Origin: Castor canadensis | Taxonomy: Eukaryota; Chordata; Mammalia; Rodentia; Castoridae | Length of the DNA: 64,000 nt | Direction: 5' to 3' | NCBI RefSeq assembly: GCF_047511655.1 | Contig: NC_133403.1 | Location: 15,311,014 to 15,375,013, forward strand | Shown: one piece after another, positions 24,046-34,542 of the stretch | Numbering within the stretch: the stretch's first letter is position 1 | Layout of the letters: the number at the start of each line of letters is the position of its first letter | Made by a program: the position numbers and the translations under genes | Notes under the pieces: generated by a model | Told to the model about the DNA's origin: nothing | Seen by the model: the letters and a program-made list of their open reading frames with translations, nothing else | The model's database searches: none

Positions 24046-24296
24046 GCGAGGAGCCTGGGGACAGGGGACAGAGAGCACATGTGAAAGGATGTAGGCACAG
24101 CCCCAACTTGTGTACATTCCCAGTCTGGCACTGGAGCAGGAGTAAGGATGAGCTACAGGGATTGGACCACAGTCTAGGAGGATGTCCTGCTGTGGGTTCA
24201 GGGCTCTGACTTCTCAAGGAAGCTGAGACTGACAATCTCTGAATTTCCAAAGCTTCAGGACAAGGTGGACATTGGGGTTCTTATCTCCTCTTGCAG

Positions 24297-24534
24297 ATCT
24301 ATCTACAGCTCCAGTTTTGACTTTACAACCAAGTCCAGAGCCTAAGCCAAATTTCTCAGGAGCACCAGAGTTGGAGGTTCCTCCTGTGGAGACCCCAGAA
24401 TATAAGACTGTTCCATTTGGCAAGCCTTCAAGGCCTTCATCCTTGGACATGGAACTTGACCCAGCAGTGAGGACCTTTCTATGTTGGCTTCCCCTCATGA
24501 GTTGGTGGATTACCAGTTCTTCCTGATGGAATCT
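24297..24534 (+). pseudogene. Glu/Pro linker exon of copy 2
   Basis: It follows a good acceptor (ctcctcttgcag) and starts in the same phase as the equivalent exons of copies 1, 3 and 4. RalGDS has a long acidic Pro/Glu/Ala repeat linker at this point, here reduced to LQPSPEPKPN and PELEVPPVETPEY. A frameshift occurs before the conserved end PHELVDYQFFLMES (family FPPDLVAEQFTLMDA). Confidence 0.8.
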
Positions 24535-26479
24535 GTGAGTGTCTCTGCAGGGCAGGGTGGTGGCAGATGTCCTCTGACTTCTGACCAGACCTGGTATTCC
24601 ATGGCTCAGAGCCATTTTCCCTATTCAGATTCCAGTTTCTTGGATTGACATGACTATGGCCATTTTCTTAACCAGACCTCTTTTAACTCCCCCTCCCCAG
24701 TGCCTGAAATTTGGCCCTCTGCAGTAACAGAATCAGTGTGGAGAAAGAGGTACAGCAGAAAGGACTTCATTTGTCCATGCGCATTTAGGTGAGTGCTGAG
24801 GGGCTGACCCCTTACACTTTGAGCAGAATATGGAGGTTATAATCTAGAGGTTTGTTTTAAAAGTTAGGGTTGCTCAATTCACCAGACTAGTGATCTGAAC
24901 AAGATCTGGACACCACCCTTAGCAGGAAAGGACAATTTAGAGTCATAGTGTGAAAATTTTGAGATCAGAATTTATATGGCCAGGTGCACTGGAGGGCCCT
25001 ACACTTCCTCAACAGCATCCTTAACCTGGAACTCTCTTTGACACAAGGTCAGTTTGGCCTCCAGGAGGAAGAGAGCAATGACAGTGGAATCCATATACAG
25101 GAAGCCATATCCCACACAGATGGTGTCAACTCAGCATCTCTGAATCTGTGATACAAGGAAGGTGCTGGGCAGAACAGGGACCCTCTATGGTGACAAACCT
25201 CCTTGCATTAGTAAATACCAATTGCCCCTCACAGCCTGCTCAGAAGAAGTGAGAGCTGAAGTCCAGTCCAGAAACACACCATAAAATACAGGACTTACTG
25301 GATCACAATCAGCATGTTGTGACAGGTCAATCTCCATCTCTCTCTTCTGTGGCTTCTGCTTTGTCTAACTGTCTCACCCTCTTACACCTCAGTGATGAGG
25401 ACTGACACTGTGAGGGTTGATCTCTCCGGGGGCATCAAAGCTCATTGAGATTTTAGCTGAAAACTTTGGAAAATCCATTGTTTCTAAGAAAGGGCCAAAT
25501 GTGGGCATTTTGTTGGCTACAAAAATTCTCAATACAATCCTATCTGATGAACACCTGACAATTGGGAAGAGTGAGAAGCAGGTATGTTGGTGTCATGACT
25601 GGCAATACCTGGACTAGGGACACTCTGTGGATACCTGGTGATACAAACTGAGTTTTCTCTCCTAGTGGAGTTATAATCAATATGTATCATTTGGGACTAA
25701 CTCAGTAGATTCTCTTCTATCAGGCTGACCTGGTATCATTACATATGTCATCCTACCTATATTTACTTGTGGATAAAGTCCAGCAGACTGATATCACAGA
25801 GGACAGGGCCCTGACTTTGGAATCCAGGGTCAGATGATCATTCCTTCACTGGCCTCTCACCTCCTCTGAGAGGATATGAGGAAGTGGAGGCAGCATAGAT
25901 CTCCCACAGTGGGAAAACAGACATACAATCAGAAAGAGCACTGCCTGGTCACAATTCTATCTCTAGGCCTTTCTGCAATTGCCTGCAGTTCTTTCTGCTG
26001 TGAGCAGGACATTCCTTCACCTGTACAAAAGTTCACCCTCCGTTGCTGGCTTTGGGTATTATTTAGTTGGAATGGATATGAAAAGAGGGCCCTGTTTTCT
26101 GGAGTTAGCCATCTTGAATGACTTGATACACTCTGAGAGGTCATTGAACAAGCAAGAGATTTTTCAGATTTGTCAAAGTGCTCTACCAGTGAATCTGGCA
26201 CAAGGAGGATGTGCTACCTAACTCCTGAAAATGCAGATTCAGTGCTGGTCCTGAACAACATTCTTGGAGGCCCTGGTCCAATCTCAGGCCCAGGTCTGAC
26301 CATCAGTGAAATTCTCACCATTCCCCAGTCCTTGAAGATCTTTAAGTAACAAGCACAGAGCCCATCTCCTGTCCAAATACCTCCAACCATAGCCAGTGAT
26401 ATGAATGTGTGAATGTTCATGTTCAATTGAGGTAGTTTAACAATATATACATACATATTATATTAAGTATACATACACA

Positions 26480-26505
26480 CAGATAGATAGATAAATCTAT
26501 AGATC

Positions 26506-26544
<39 letters not shown>

Positions 26545-26546
26545 CA
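26480..26546 (+). repeat. GATA microsatellite
   Basis: 'agatagatagataaatctat' is followed by uninterrupted (gata)n up to 26544. It lies at the same position in the unit as the (cata/ta)n repeat of copy 3. Confidence 0.95.
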
Positions 26547-26589
26547 GGCCCTTATCATTTTATCTCAATTCCATTGTGGAATTCAGGCT

Positions 26590-26735
26590 TGATTTGAGTC
26601 ATGTGCCATTTTTCTAGTTGAATGCATGACATGTTTTGGGTGTGGCCCTGACTGTCCTTTAAGACAACATTCACTTCCATTAGCCTCCAAAGTATGGAAA
26701 TTACAGGTGGGCATTACCACAACCTGGTCTGCATT
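26590..26735 (-). repeat. Ancient B1-like SINE in array unit 3
   Basis: 'gcctccaaagtatggaaatt' followed by 'acaggtgggcattaccacaa' is the unit 3 copy of the shared reverse SINE. Confidence 0.7.
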
Positions 26736-29273
26736 ATATTCTTTGTCTTTCAACTTACTCCTATTGTTCCTTCTCTGTGATTGTGCATTAGCTACCTGTT
26801 CCACATGTCCCTAAGAGTCACAGGGAATACAGCCACTCTGGAATATAAAAAACAAGGACTTTCTTGGTAGTTGACACCAGGATCATCTACAATATATACA
26901 TGGGGACAGTGTCAAGGATAGGAAATATGCAATACCTGGCCATAGTCACACTCCTGCTTAAATGAGGGTCCAGGTGTAAACCCAGCTCTGTCCCCTCAAA
27001 ATTGTAAAACTGGCTGACTAGATCTGCTCAGGGCAGATGTGGCATAGTGTGTGGGTGTTACCGTGTCCAGTTTTCCACATGTACTGAGCAGGCAGGTGGG
27101 GCAGCATACCAGCAGACTTTGGGGTTATTAGATCTACGGGCAGACACTCAGTAGAGTAAAACTTCAGAGAATAAACTTCTTACACAACTCAGGACCAATA
27201 AAATTGTAGAACCCAGGGGGACCAGACACCTATATTCCTAAGCAACCTCAGCAACCTCATTGCTCTTGAGAACCTCCAGGGAGAATGGGATTCAATGGTG
27301 TCTTCTAAACTGCAGATGCTCAGTACCCAGGAACACCCAAAAGGAGACTTAATCCAAATGTTGAGACTCTCGTTCTCCCCAAACCCATGATGCCTCTCAA
27401 TTTTTTCAGGTGACACCAAAGGTGACTCAGAGATAGCCAGAAGAGTTGGCAAGGGACAACCAGTAGAATCTTATCCCCAACCTAAAGCAATAGATCCCTA
27501 TAAATGTGTGTGTGTATTTGTGGAATATCTTTGGGTATTTTGTCATTGCACTCTAAGGCAGAACATTTTGCTGTTTGATACTGATTTAGTGTTTGAATTT
27601 TTGGTTATTTGTCCCAACCTAGCTTGAAACTCCACCAGTGTCTCTCCACGAAGAGTCCTATCACAATGAAATTCCTGAGGCAGACACCCTGGGGTATTTA
27701 ATGGTCCAAATTTGGACTGCCCTGCTTTGTGGAGAGGCCGTTTTTGTTTACCCTATCCTGGGGCATTATGGATGTTTCACTAACACTGTGCATGTGCTGG
27801 ATATTCTTTATAAATGGTGAGAAGTGCTTCAATACCCAGAGGAATCCCTAACTCTTGGCTGTGACGTGCCAAGGCACCATCCTGCTCTTTTCCCTATTTG
27901 ATTGTGGAGACTGGTGGGTTCAGAAGAACCCTCTTAGGAGGTGTTTCCAGGATCCTGAGGGACGAGCCACAGAAGCTCTTGTCTTGGGTCTGATGTATAG
28001 TCAGCTAACAAGGGCTTTGGCTCTTATGTGTGCCCAAAGTTTCTCAAAGAGAATCATCCTGTCTTGGTCTTCACTTACCCTTGGCCCTGGCAAAGCACCT
28101 CCCCATTTTTAAAGGAACTTCTCTATTCTATGGAGTAATCTCTGGCCTATCACATACCAGGGAGCTCTTGGAAATGCAGGAAAACAGGCACAGCAAGCTA
28201 CCTGGGAAAGACCCAGGTGACTTCATTCATTTCTGAAATGTAACAAGAGGCTTTACTGCGTTTTGGCAGGAATCTAGTTACATAGTGTATTTCAGTAAAA
28301 AAGGAGGCAAATCAGTGATTTCCTAGGCTCCATTCACATGGGAAGTTACCACATAACACTAGGTGTCATCTCAGGTACAGTAGAAGTGACAGCCTCATTG
28401 ACTCCACTAGGACTCCAATGAGGAAGACAGACCAAAGAACTAATTGAAAAAGTGACTAGCTATTGGGTAAAGAGGATGTGCACCAGTTTTTACTGGGGAC
28501 ATTTAGGGGCTGGATTTTGGTAGCACTAGGCACACCATGGGTGCCCTAAACTCATGATTCCAAATAGAAGTCTGAGGTTGGGGTGGGGGCACCTGAATTG
28601 AAAGGACTCCAAGAGAGCTGGGGTGGGATCCTGAGCACCTGAGTTTAGAGTGGCTGCTTGGGTCTCAGTGAAGGGCCTCTTTGATAGTCCATCATACAAA
28701 ACACAGCCTATCCCTGTGGGGTTTACCTACCCTGTTGCCCATCAGGCCCCAGAGAATCTGTGAGGGTGGCCTCCTCACTAGTGGAGAGTAAGATGTTTCC
28801 CAGCTGCAGCGTAAGTGCTCTGAGGGAAACTTGCACTGCAATAGAATAGTGTTCTCTCAGACAGTCAACACACATTGCTTAGGGAGATGAACCAGCTGGA
28901 ACCACAGTGTGAGGGAATCTAGTCCCATAGAGAGCCCAAGGGAGAGGACATGCCCTAGTGATGTTAACATCTCAGAGGCAAGGGGGCTGAGGCACACACA
29001 GAGGAGTATGTGAAGAATCCCTGATCAGGGAAGATGACTCAAGCCATTTAGCTTGGACGTTGCCCCGCCCACTGATGCAGGCTTTCTGCACCTCTCTCCC
29101 CTGTACCTTTTCTGCCACTGCCTGGACAGACGAAACATTTGGTCTGGTTTTTCTTATACTTTGGATAACACAGTAGCAGGCACAGGATCCTAGCACTTCC
29201 AAGTCCAATGGGAAAAGACAAAGAAAGTCAAGGTGAGTTCTCTCATTATGCTGTCTTTTTCTCTGCATCCAGG

Positions 29274-29465
29274 GATATCAGCTATATCCTCGACAGATGG
29301 CTCTACCAGTACTGGGAGAATTTGACAATTCTGCCAAGTTTCCCTGCCTCACACTGACAACTACATACATACAGATACAAATGCCTGGAATGCAGAAGGA
29401 GTGCAAAGCCCAACTTTTCCTGGTTCATTGGGAATACCAGGTGCCCAGTGGGGTAGTATATGAAG
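29274..29465 (+). pseudogene. REM exon 2 of copy 3 (one-base deletion)
   Basis: The acceptor 'gcatccag' and donor 'gaag|gtgagg' look usable. Aligned to the copy 4 exon, 'gagaatttgacaattctgcc' is one base shorter than 'gaggatttctatgaacctag', so the frame is lost between YWEN and AKFPCL. The distal half MPGMQKECKAQLFLVHWEYQ matches the family MPGSDLERRAHLLLAQLE. Confidence 0.85.
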
Positions 29466-29700
29466 GTGAGGAGTGTGGCATAAATCTTTAGCACATGAGG
29501 AGCTGTCTATGTAGGCCCCAACTTGTGTCATTTCTGGAGTTGGGCAAAGTGGAATAAGGATCCTGCAACCCAACAGCATTGGGACCAGAGTCAAGTAAGG
29601 TTTCCTGCTGTGGTGTCAGAGCTCTTGCTCCTCAGGCAGCCTGGTATTATCTCTTATGTTCAAAAGCATCAGGCCAAGGTGGTCTTGTCTCCTTTTGCAG

Positions 29701-29921
29701 CTACATTAATAGGTCTGGTGATGGATCCCCAAGCAAATGCAGAACCTGAGCCAACTTCGTCAGAGGCCCAAGGATTTGAGATAAATCCTATGACAGGACT
29801 AAGAATAAATTCTCCCAGGTCTATGCCTGAAGACACGGATGTGCAGTGAATCAATGAGGACACTAAGCTCTATGCCACATCTCAAGACCTGGTGGAGGAG
29901 CACTTCATTGTAATGGATGAT
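29701..29921 (+). pseudogene. Linker exon of copy 3
   Basis: It is preceded by 'ccttttgcag' and followed by GTGAGT. The frame reads ANAEPEPTSSEAQGFEINPM, then an in-frame TGA at 29847, then INEDTKLYATSQDLVEEHF. The end matches FPPDLVAEQFTLMDA of RalGDS. Only this one lesion is visible in 221 bases. Confidence 0.85.
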
Positions 29922-31857
29922 GTGAGTGGCTGTGCAGGGCAGTGTTTTCAGGTGTCTTTCCTACTTCCTCCATACAGAACTGGCATTCCCTGGTCATTTA
30001 AATAAAAAGGAGAACCATGAAAAGTTCCAATCTTTAACCCAAAACCTGAATTCTACATTTGAGCAGTGGAGATAGTCCACCGCAACAGGCTGTATGCAAT
30101 CAGAGATTGCATAGAGTGGCAGCCAGGCATACATTTGTCTTCTGCACCAGGACCTCAGGAATTTGGGTTAGGTTTGAATTGATTGGCCCCACTCAATTTG
30201 TCAACTAGATAGGAGGTTAAAGTCTAGTGGTTTGTGTGAAAGTGTAGAGCAGGGTGCTGGGTTCTCCAGGCCCAGGCATCTCTGAGCATGACCAGAAGGT
30301 GGACAGCACACTGAGACAGGAAAGAAGAAGCAGGAGTCATAATGGAAAAACATTGGGATCACAAATTATACCCCAAGGTGCTTGATGTGTCATTAAAAAT
30401 ACCCAGTTTCTAAACAGCTTCCTTGACTTTAAGCCCTGTTTCACACTAAGTCAATTTAGTGACTAGGGAGAGGACAGCCATGATAATGGAACCTGAATCC
30501 AGGAAGCCATATCCCACACACATACTGTCAACTCAGTTTCTCTGCATCATACATGGATGGGAGGGACAGGGCAAGGGCATGGGGACTTGGGGACATGTCA
30601 CCTTGGTGACAAACTCCATGGAGTAAAGATCAATGGCTGCTCACAATCTTCTCAGAAGAATCAGAGAGCTGAATGGCAGGCAAGGCACATACACCATCGA
30701 ATTCAGAACTGAGTGTGTCACTATCAGCATGGTGTGACAAGTGAATCCCCATCTCTGTCTTCTGTGACTTCTGCTTTGTCCTCCTGTCTTATCTTCTTAC
30801 ACCTCAGTGATGAGGACCTGGTGAGGGCTGATCAATCCAGAGCTATAGAAGCTCACTCAAATTCTAGGTTCAAACTTTGTAAAATCCTTTGTTTCTAAGA
30901 CAGGACAAGTTGTGGGTATTTGATTGGTAATGAAAATTCTCAGTAGAATCTTATCTGATGAAGTAACAACATTTGGGCAGTTTGAGAAGCATGTGTGTGG
31001 GTGTCATGACTAGGAAGACACGGACTAGGGACATTCTGTGGATACCTGCTTATGTAAATCATTTTTTCTCTCCCAGTGGAGTGATAATTCTTAGTGTTAT
31101 TTGGGGACCATTCAGGAGATACACCTTTGTAAGGCTGACCCAGTATCATAACACATGTCACCCTACCTATTTTTATCAGTGGGTAAAATCCAGCAGGCTG
31201 ATACATCACAGAGGTCAGGGTCCTGACTTTGTAATGCACAGTCAGACACTCATTCCTTCACTAGCCTGTCACCTCCTCCAAGAGGACTTTAGAAAGTGGA
31301 GGCAGCATGGCTCACAATAGAGGGAAAACAGACCTGCAAAAAGCTAGAGCAATGTCTGGACCCACTTCTAGCTCTAGGCCTTTCTGCTTTTGCCTGCAGT
31401 TCATCCTGCTGCATCATTCTGGGAGCAGGACACTCTTTCACCTGTACAAAAGTCCACTCTCCATTGTCTGTTTAGTTGGAATGGATATGAAAAGAGGGCC
31501 TTGATTTGTGTAATTAGCCATCCTTAGTGCCTTGATACACTCTTTGGAGTCTTTGAACAAGGCAGATATTTGTCAGAGTGTCTAGTGCTCTACCAGCAAA
31601 TCTGGCACCAGGAAGATGATAGAAAGGGCACTTTCTAACTCCAAACAATGCAGGTTCAGTGATGGTCTTGAGCAACACTGTGGAGGCCCTTGTCAAATCC
31701 CAGGTTTTGTTCTGACCATTGTTGAAGTTCTCACCCCTCCCCAATCCTTGAAGTTCTTGAAGTAACAGGCACAGAGTCCATCTCCTCTCAAACATTTACT
31801 TTAATACCCGGTGGTACAAATGTTTGTGAGAAGGTTTGTGTTTATGTGAGGTATCTT

Positions 31858-31955
31858 GATGGTGTATAATATACATATGTATATACATATATGTGTATGC
31901 ATATACATACACATATACATATACACAAGTCTTCTCAGCCATTTTATATATATGG
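31858..31955 (+). repeat. TA/CATA-rich microsatellite at the copy 3/copy 4 junction
   Basis: 'gtataatatacatatgtata' and (cata/tacata)n run to about 31927, then 'ttttatatatatgg'. It is at the place where copy 2 carries its (gata)n repeat. Confidence 0.9.
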
Positions 31956-33456
31956 TCTTTTCACGTGCTGAGCACTGTTTCCATACCAAGTGGAGTCCCT
32001 CACTCCTGCCTATGATTTGGCCATGAATTGTCCTGCTCTTGTTCCAGTTTGATTGTAGACACTAGTGTGCCAAATAGAACACCCTCATGATGTGTTTCCA
32101 TTTCCTACAGGTATGATCCATAGAAGCACTTGTCTTGAGCCTGATGTTGTATAGGCAGCTACCCAGGGCTGTGGCTCCTCTGTGCATCCCCAGTCCCACT
32201 GGGAGAGTCATGCTACCTTGGGCCTCACTTACTCTTGGCCTCACCTAATAGTCTTCCCAGTTCTAAAAGAAAATCCCCAATCTATGGAGTAATATCTGAC
32301 CTATCTTAAGCAGATTTGTAGCTCTCAGGTTCTGAGGAACACAGCCCAAGTAAATTATCTGGGAATGAGCCAGGTGGTCTCATTCATTGCACAATATAAC
32401 ATGAGGCACCTAGTATGTGTGTTCAAGTTTCTAGGAATGTAGTATATGTTACTAAAAAAAACAGGCAAATCCCTGACGTCCTGAGATACAGCCCTTTGGA
32501 AAGTCACTCAGTAATGCTGTTTCATCGCAGGTTCAGTACTTTTGACAGCTTCTGTGACTCTGCATTCTGTGACTCCCATGATGATGATAGACCAGAGAAC
32601 AACCTGAAAAAGTGAGCTGCTGCTGGGTAAAGAGGGTGGGCACCTGTGTCAAGATTGGGTACATTTAGGGGATGGTTTCTGTAGGAGTAGACACACACTG
32701 AGCCCAAAAACTCTTGCAATTCTGACTAGAGGGCTGTGGTCTAGACCTTCATCTGAATTAAAAGATATCCAAGAGAACAGTGGGTGGGACCCACCTGTGC
32801 ACCTGAGAGGGAGAGGCATTTCTAAAGCCTCAGTGAAGGCCCCTTTGAGAATCTATCATCTACATCATAGCCTATCCCTGTAGGCTTGCCCACTCTGTTG
32901 GCCAACAGGCTCCACAGAATCTGTGAGGATTCTCTGGAGAGATTATCTAGTGGAGAGTCTAGTGGATTCTCTATTGGAGAGGCAACTGACCCAAGAGGTT
33001 CCTGGAGTGCTCACAGTCAGGATGGGCATATCAATTGAATAGTGTAATTGGCAGAGAGCCAACACATATTGCTTAGGGAAATGACACAGCTGGAACCACA
33101 ATACATAAGGGACACCAGGGCCAAGGGGAAGCCATGCAGGTGAACATGCCTTAGTAGAGTTGACATCACAGAGACAAAGGGCCCAGAGACACACACAGCA
33201 GTATATTGACATTCCCTGAACAGGGGAATTGTGCTCAGACCATTTAGCTTTGGCACTCTCCCATGGTGGCTTCCAGCAACTCCCTTTTCTTTTCCTTCCC
33301 TGTCACTGCCTGCAAAGACAAAAGCTTTGGTCTGTTCTTTCTGTCCTCTGAACAGATAGGGATGGGCACAGGATACCAGGTCCAACAAATTCACTCTGGC
33401 AGTGCAGGAAAAGGAAGACCAGTTTCCTGATCTATTCCCCTTCTATGTGCCTCCAG

Positions 33457-33652
33457 GGGGCCCTCATGTATATCCTTCACACATGACTGAACATGTACTG
33501 GGAGGATTTCTATGAACCTAGTGAGTTTCCCTGCCTCACACTGATAGTTGTGTTCTTGAACCTCCATGTGCCTGGTTCAGAGGAGCAGCACCTGGCCCAA
33601 CATCTCTTGCTTCAGTGGGAGTTTCTGGAGCCCACTGAAACAGACTATAAAG
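33457..33652 (+). pseudogene. REM exon 2 of copy 4
   Basis: Acceptor 'gtgcctccag' and donor 'aaag|gtgaaa' are present. After TGA 33484 the frame runs open to the donor and in the phase expected for the next exon. EFPCLTLIVVFLNLHVPGSE matches family DFPCLKQLVAYVQLNMPGSD. Confidence 0.87.
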
Positions 33653-33904
33653 GTGAAAAGCCTGGGTTTGAATGTCGAACTCATGAGGAGTGGTATGTGT
33701 AGGGCCCCACCATGTGGACCTTCCATTTTTTGAGGTGGGCAAGGAGGAATGAGGAGCCTGCACCTCTACAACATTTGGGCCATGGTATAGGCTGACTTCT
33801 TCTATGGGATCAGTGTTCTGGCATCTCTGGCAACTTTGGCATTTTCTGATTTTTGAAGGCATCAAGGTAAGTTGTTCATATGAGAATCTTGTACCCTCCT
33901 GCAG

Positions 33905-34121
33905 TGATTTTAACTGCTCAATTGCTGACTCTTCAACCAAATGCAGAGCCTGAGCCATATCCCAAAGAGGCCCAAGGTTTTGAGCCAAATCCTATGCTGG
34001 GACCAACAATAAGTTCTCCCAGGCCTATACCTGAGGACATGGAGCTGAAGTTGATCAATGATGACACTCAGCTCCTTGCCACATCTCAGGAACATGAAGA
34101 GCACTTCATGCTAATGGTGGT
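33905..34121 (+). pseudogene. Linker exon of copy 4 (open frame)
   Basis: Acceptor 'accctcctgcag'. The reading frame is open throughout: LLTLQPNAEPEPYPKEAQGF, then PRPIPEDMELKLINDDTQLL, ending EHEEHFMLMVV. It has no internal stop, unlike the linkers of copies 1 and 3. The donor has changed from GTGAGT to GGGAGT. Confidence 0.83.
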
Positions 34122-34159
34122 GGGAGTAGCTGTGCAGGCCAGAATGGCATAGGTTCTCA

Positions 34160-34481
34160 CCTCTTCTGTTCAGATGTGGCATTCTTTAGTTCATGGACAT
34201 TTTTCCCATCAGAACATCCTTCCTGCCCTTTCCTATTGCCAGAGAGGATGAGCCAATTGAAGAGGAGCTTTACTTCCATTTTCTTAGTTTGTTTTATTTG
34301 TTCCTTTTGTTGTTTTTGTTATGTAAAAAATGAGTCTATGAAAATTACTACTGTTCACGTGACATTTAGTGGCTCAATAATACATTGTTGTAATTTCATC
34401 AGATAAAAGTTTCTTAGCTTTCAAATTGCGTAACAACATTTGTCATAAATAACCATAATTTTCTTTACTCTTTGACATTAG
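34160..34481. other. AT-rich insert inside copy 4
   Basis: About 300 bases lie between the copy 4 linker exon and a second linker-end exon. Similar sequence is not seen at this position in copies 2 and 3, where the linker exon to RasGEF block distance is about 0.9 kb rather than 1.3 kb. No repeat family was recognised. Confidence 0.55.
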
Positions 34482-34542
34482 ATGCCTCACATCATGACAT
34501 TTCCTCCAGACCTAGTAGCATAGCACTTCATGCTGACAGATG
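34482..34542 (+). pseudogene. Supernumerary linker-end exon
   Basis: An acceptor-like 'ctttgacattag' is followed by a frame reading HIMTFPPDLVA, TAG (34521), HFMLTDA. It is closer to RalGDS FPPDLVAEQFTLMDA than the linker end of copy 4 itself, and shares FMLTD with copy 1. The donor has become 'ctctga'. Confidence 0.75.

Larger units (their letters stand above)
21190..26570 (+). pseudogene. RalGDS/RGL-like tandem copy 2 (most complete)
   Basis: Exon-like blocks run in RalGDS order. An upstream block lies at 22022-22100. REM exon 1 (22248-22441) reads NENTSASMW...VKAGTLQNLV, a TAA at 22332, then FTTTKQVLDVLSTLW; its donor is GTGGC. A short exon lies at 22997-23041 (DSNQDERPEEELK). REM exon 2 (23852-24045) holds SILGTWLDCFVEDFCVPPHF. 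The linker exon (24297-24534) holds LTLQPSPEPKPN and, after a frameshift, PHELVDYQFFLMES with a GTGAGT donor. Weaker RasGEF-like blocks lie near 25430 and 25795. Lesions include stops at 22332 and 24009, a CAG-to-CCT acceptor and a GT-to-GC donor on REM exon 2, and the linker frameshift. A (gata)n repeat ends the unit. Confidence 0.87.
26570..31950 (+). pseudogene. RalGDS/RGL-like tandem copy 3
   Basis: The upstream block (27412-27480, GDTKGDSEIARR) follows a 'tttttcag' acceptor. REM exon 1 (27623-27816) is open: ADTLGYLMVQIWTALL, then CFTNTVHVLDILYKW and a GTGAG donor. The short exon (28411-28451) ends N, TAA, LKK. REM exon 2 (29274-29465) reads ISYILDRWLYQYWEN, then loses one base relative to copy 4 and resumes as AKFPCLTLTTTYIQIQMPG; acceptor and donor are both good. 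The linker exon (29701-29921) has one TGA (29847) and ends SQDLVEEHFIVMDD before GTGAGT. Weaker RasGEF-like blocks lie near 30805-30898 and 31208-31250. The REM exon 1, short exon and REM exon 2 phases fit together, which supports real exons. It looks less decayed than copies 1 and 2. Confidence 0.86.
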
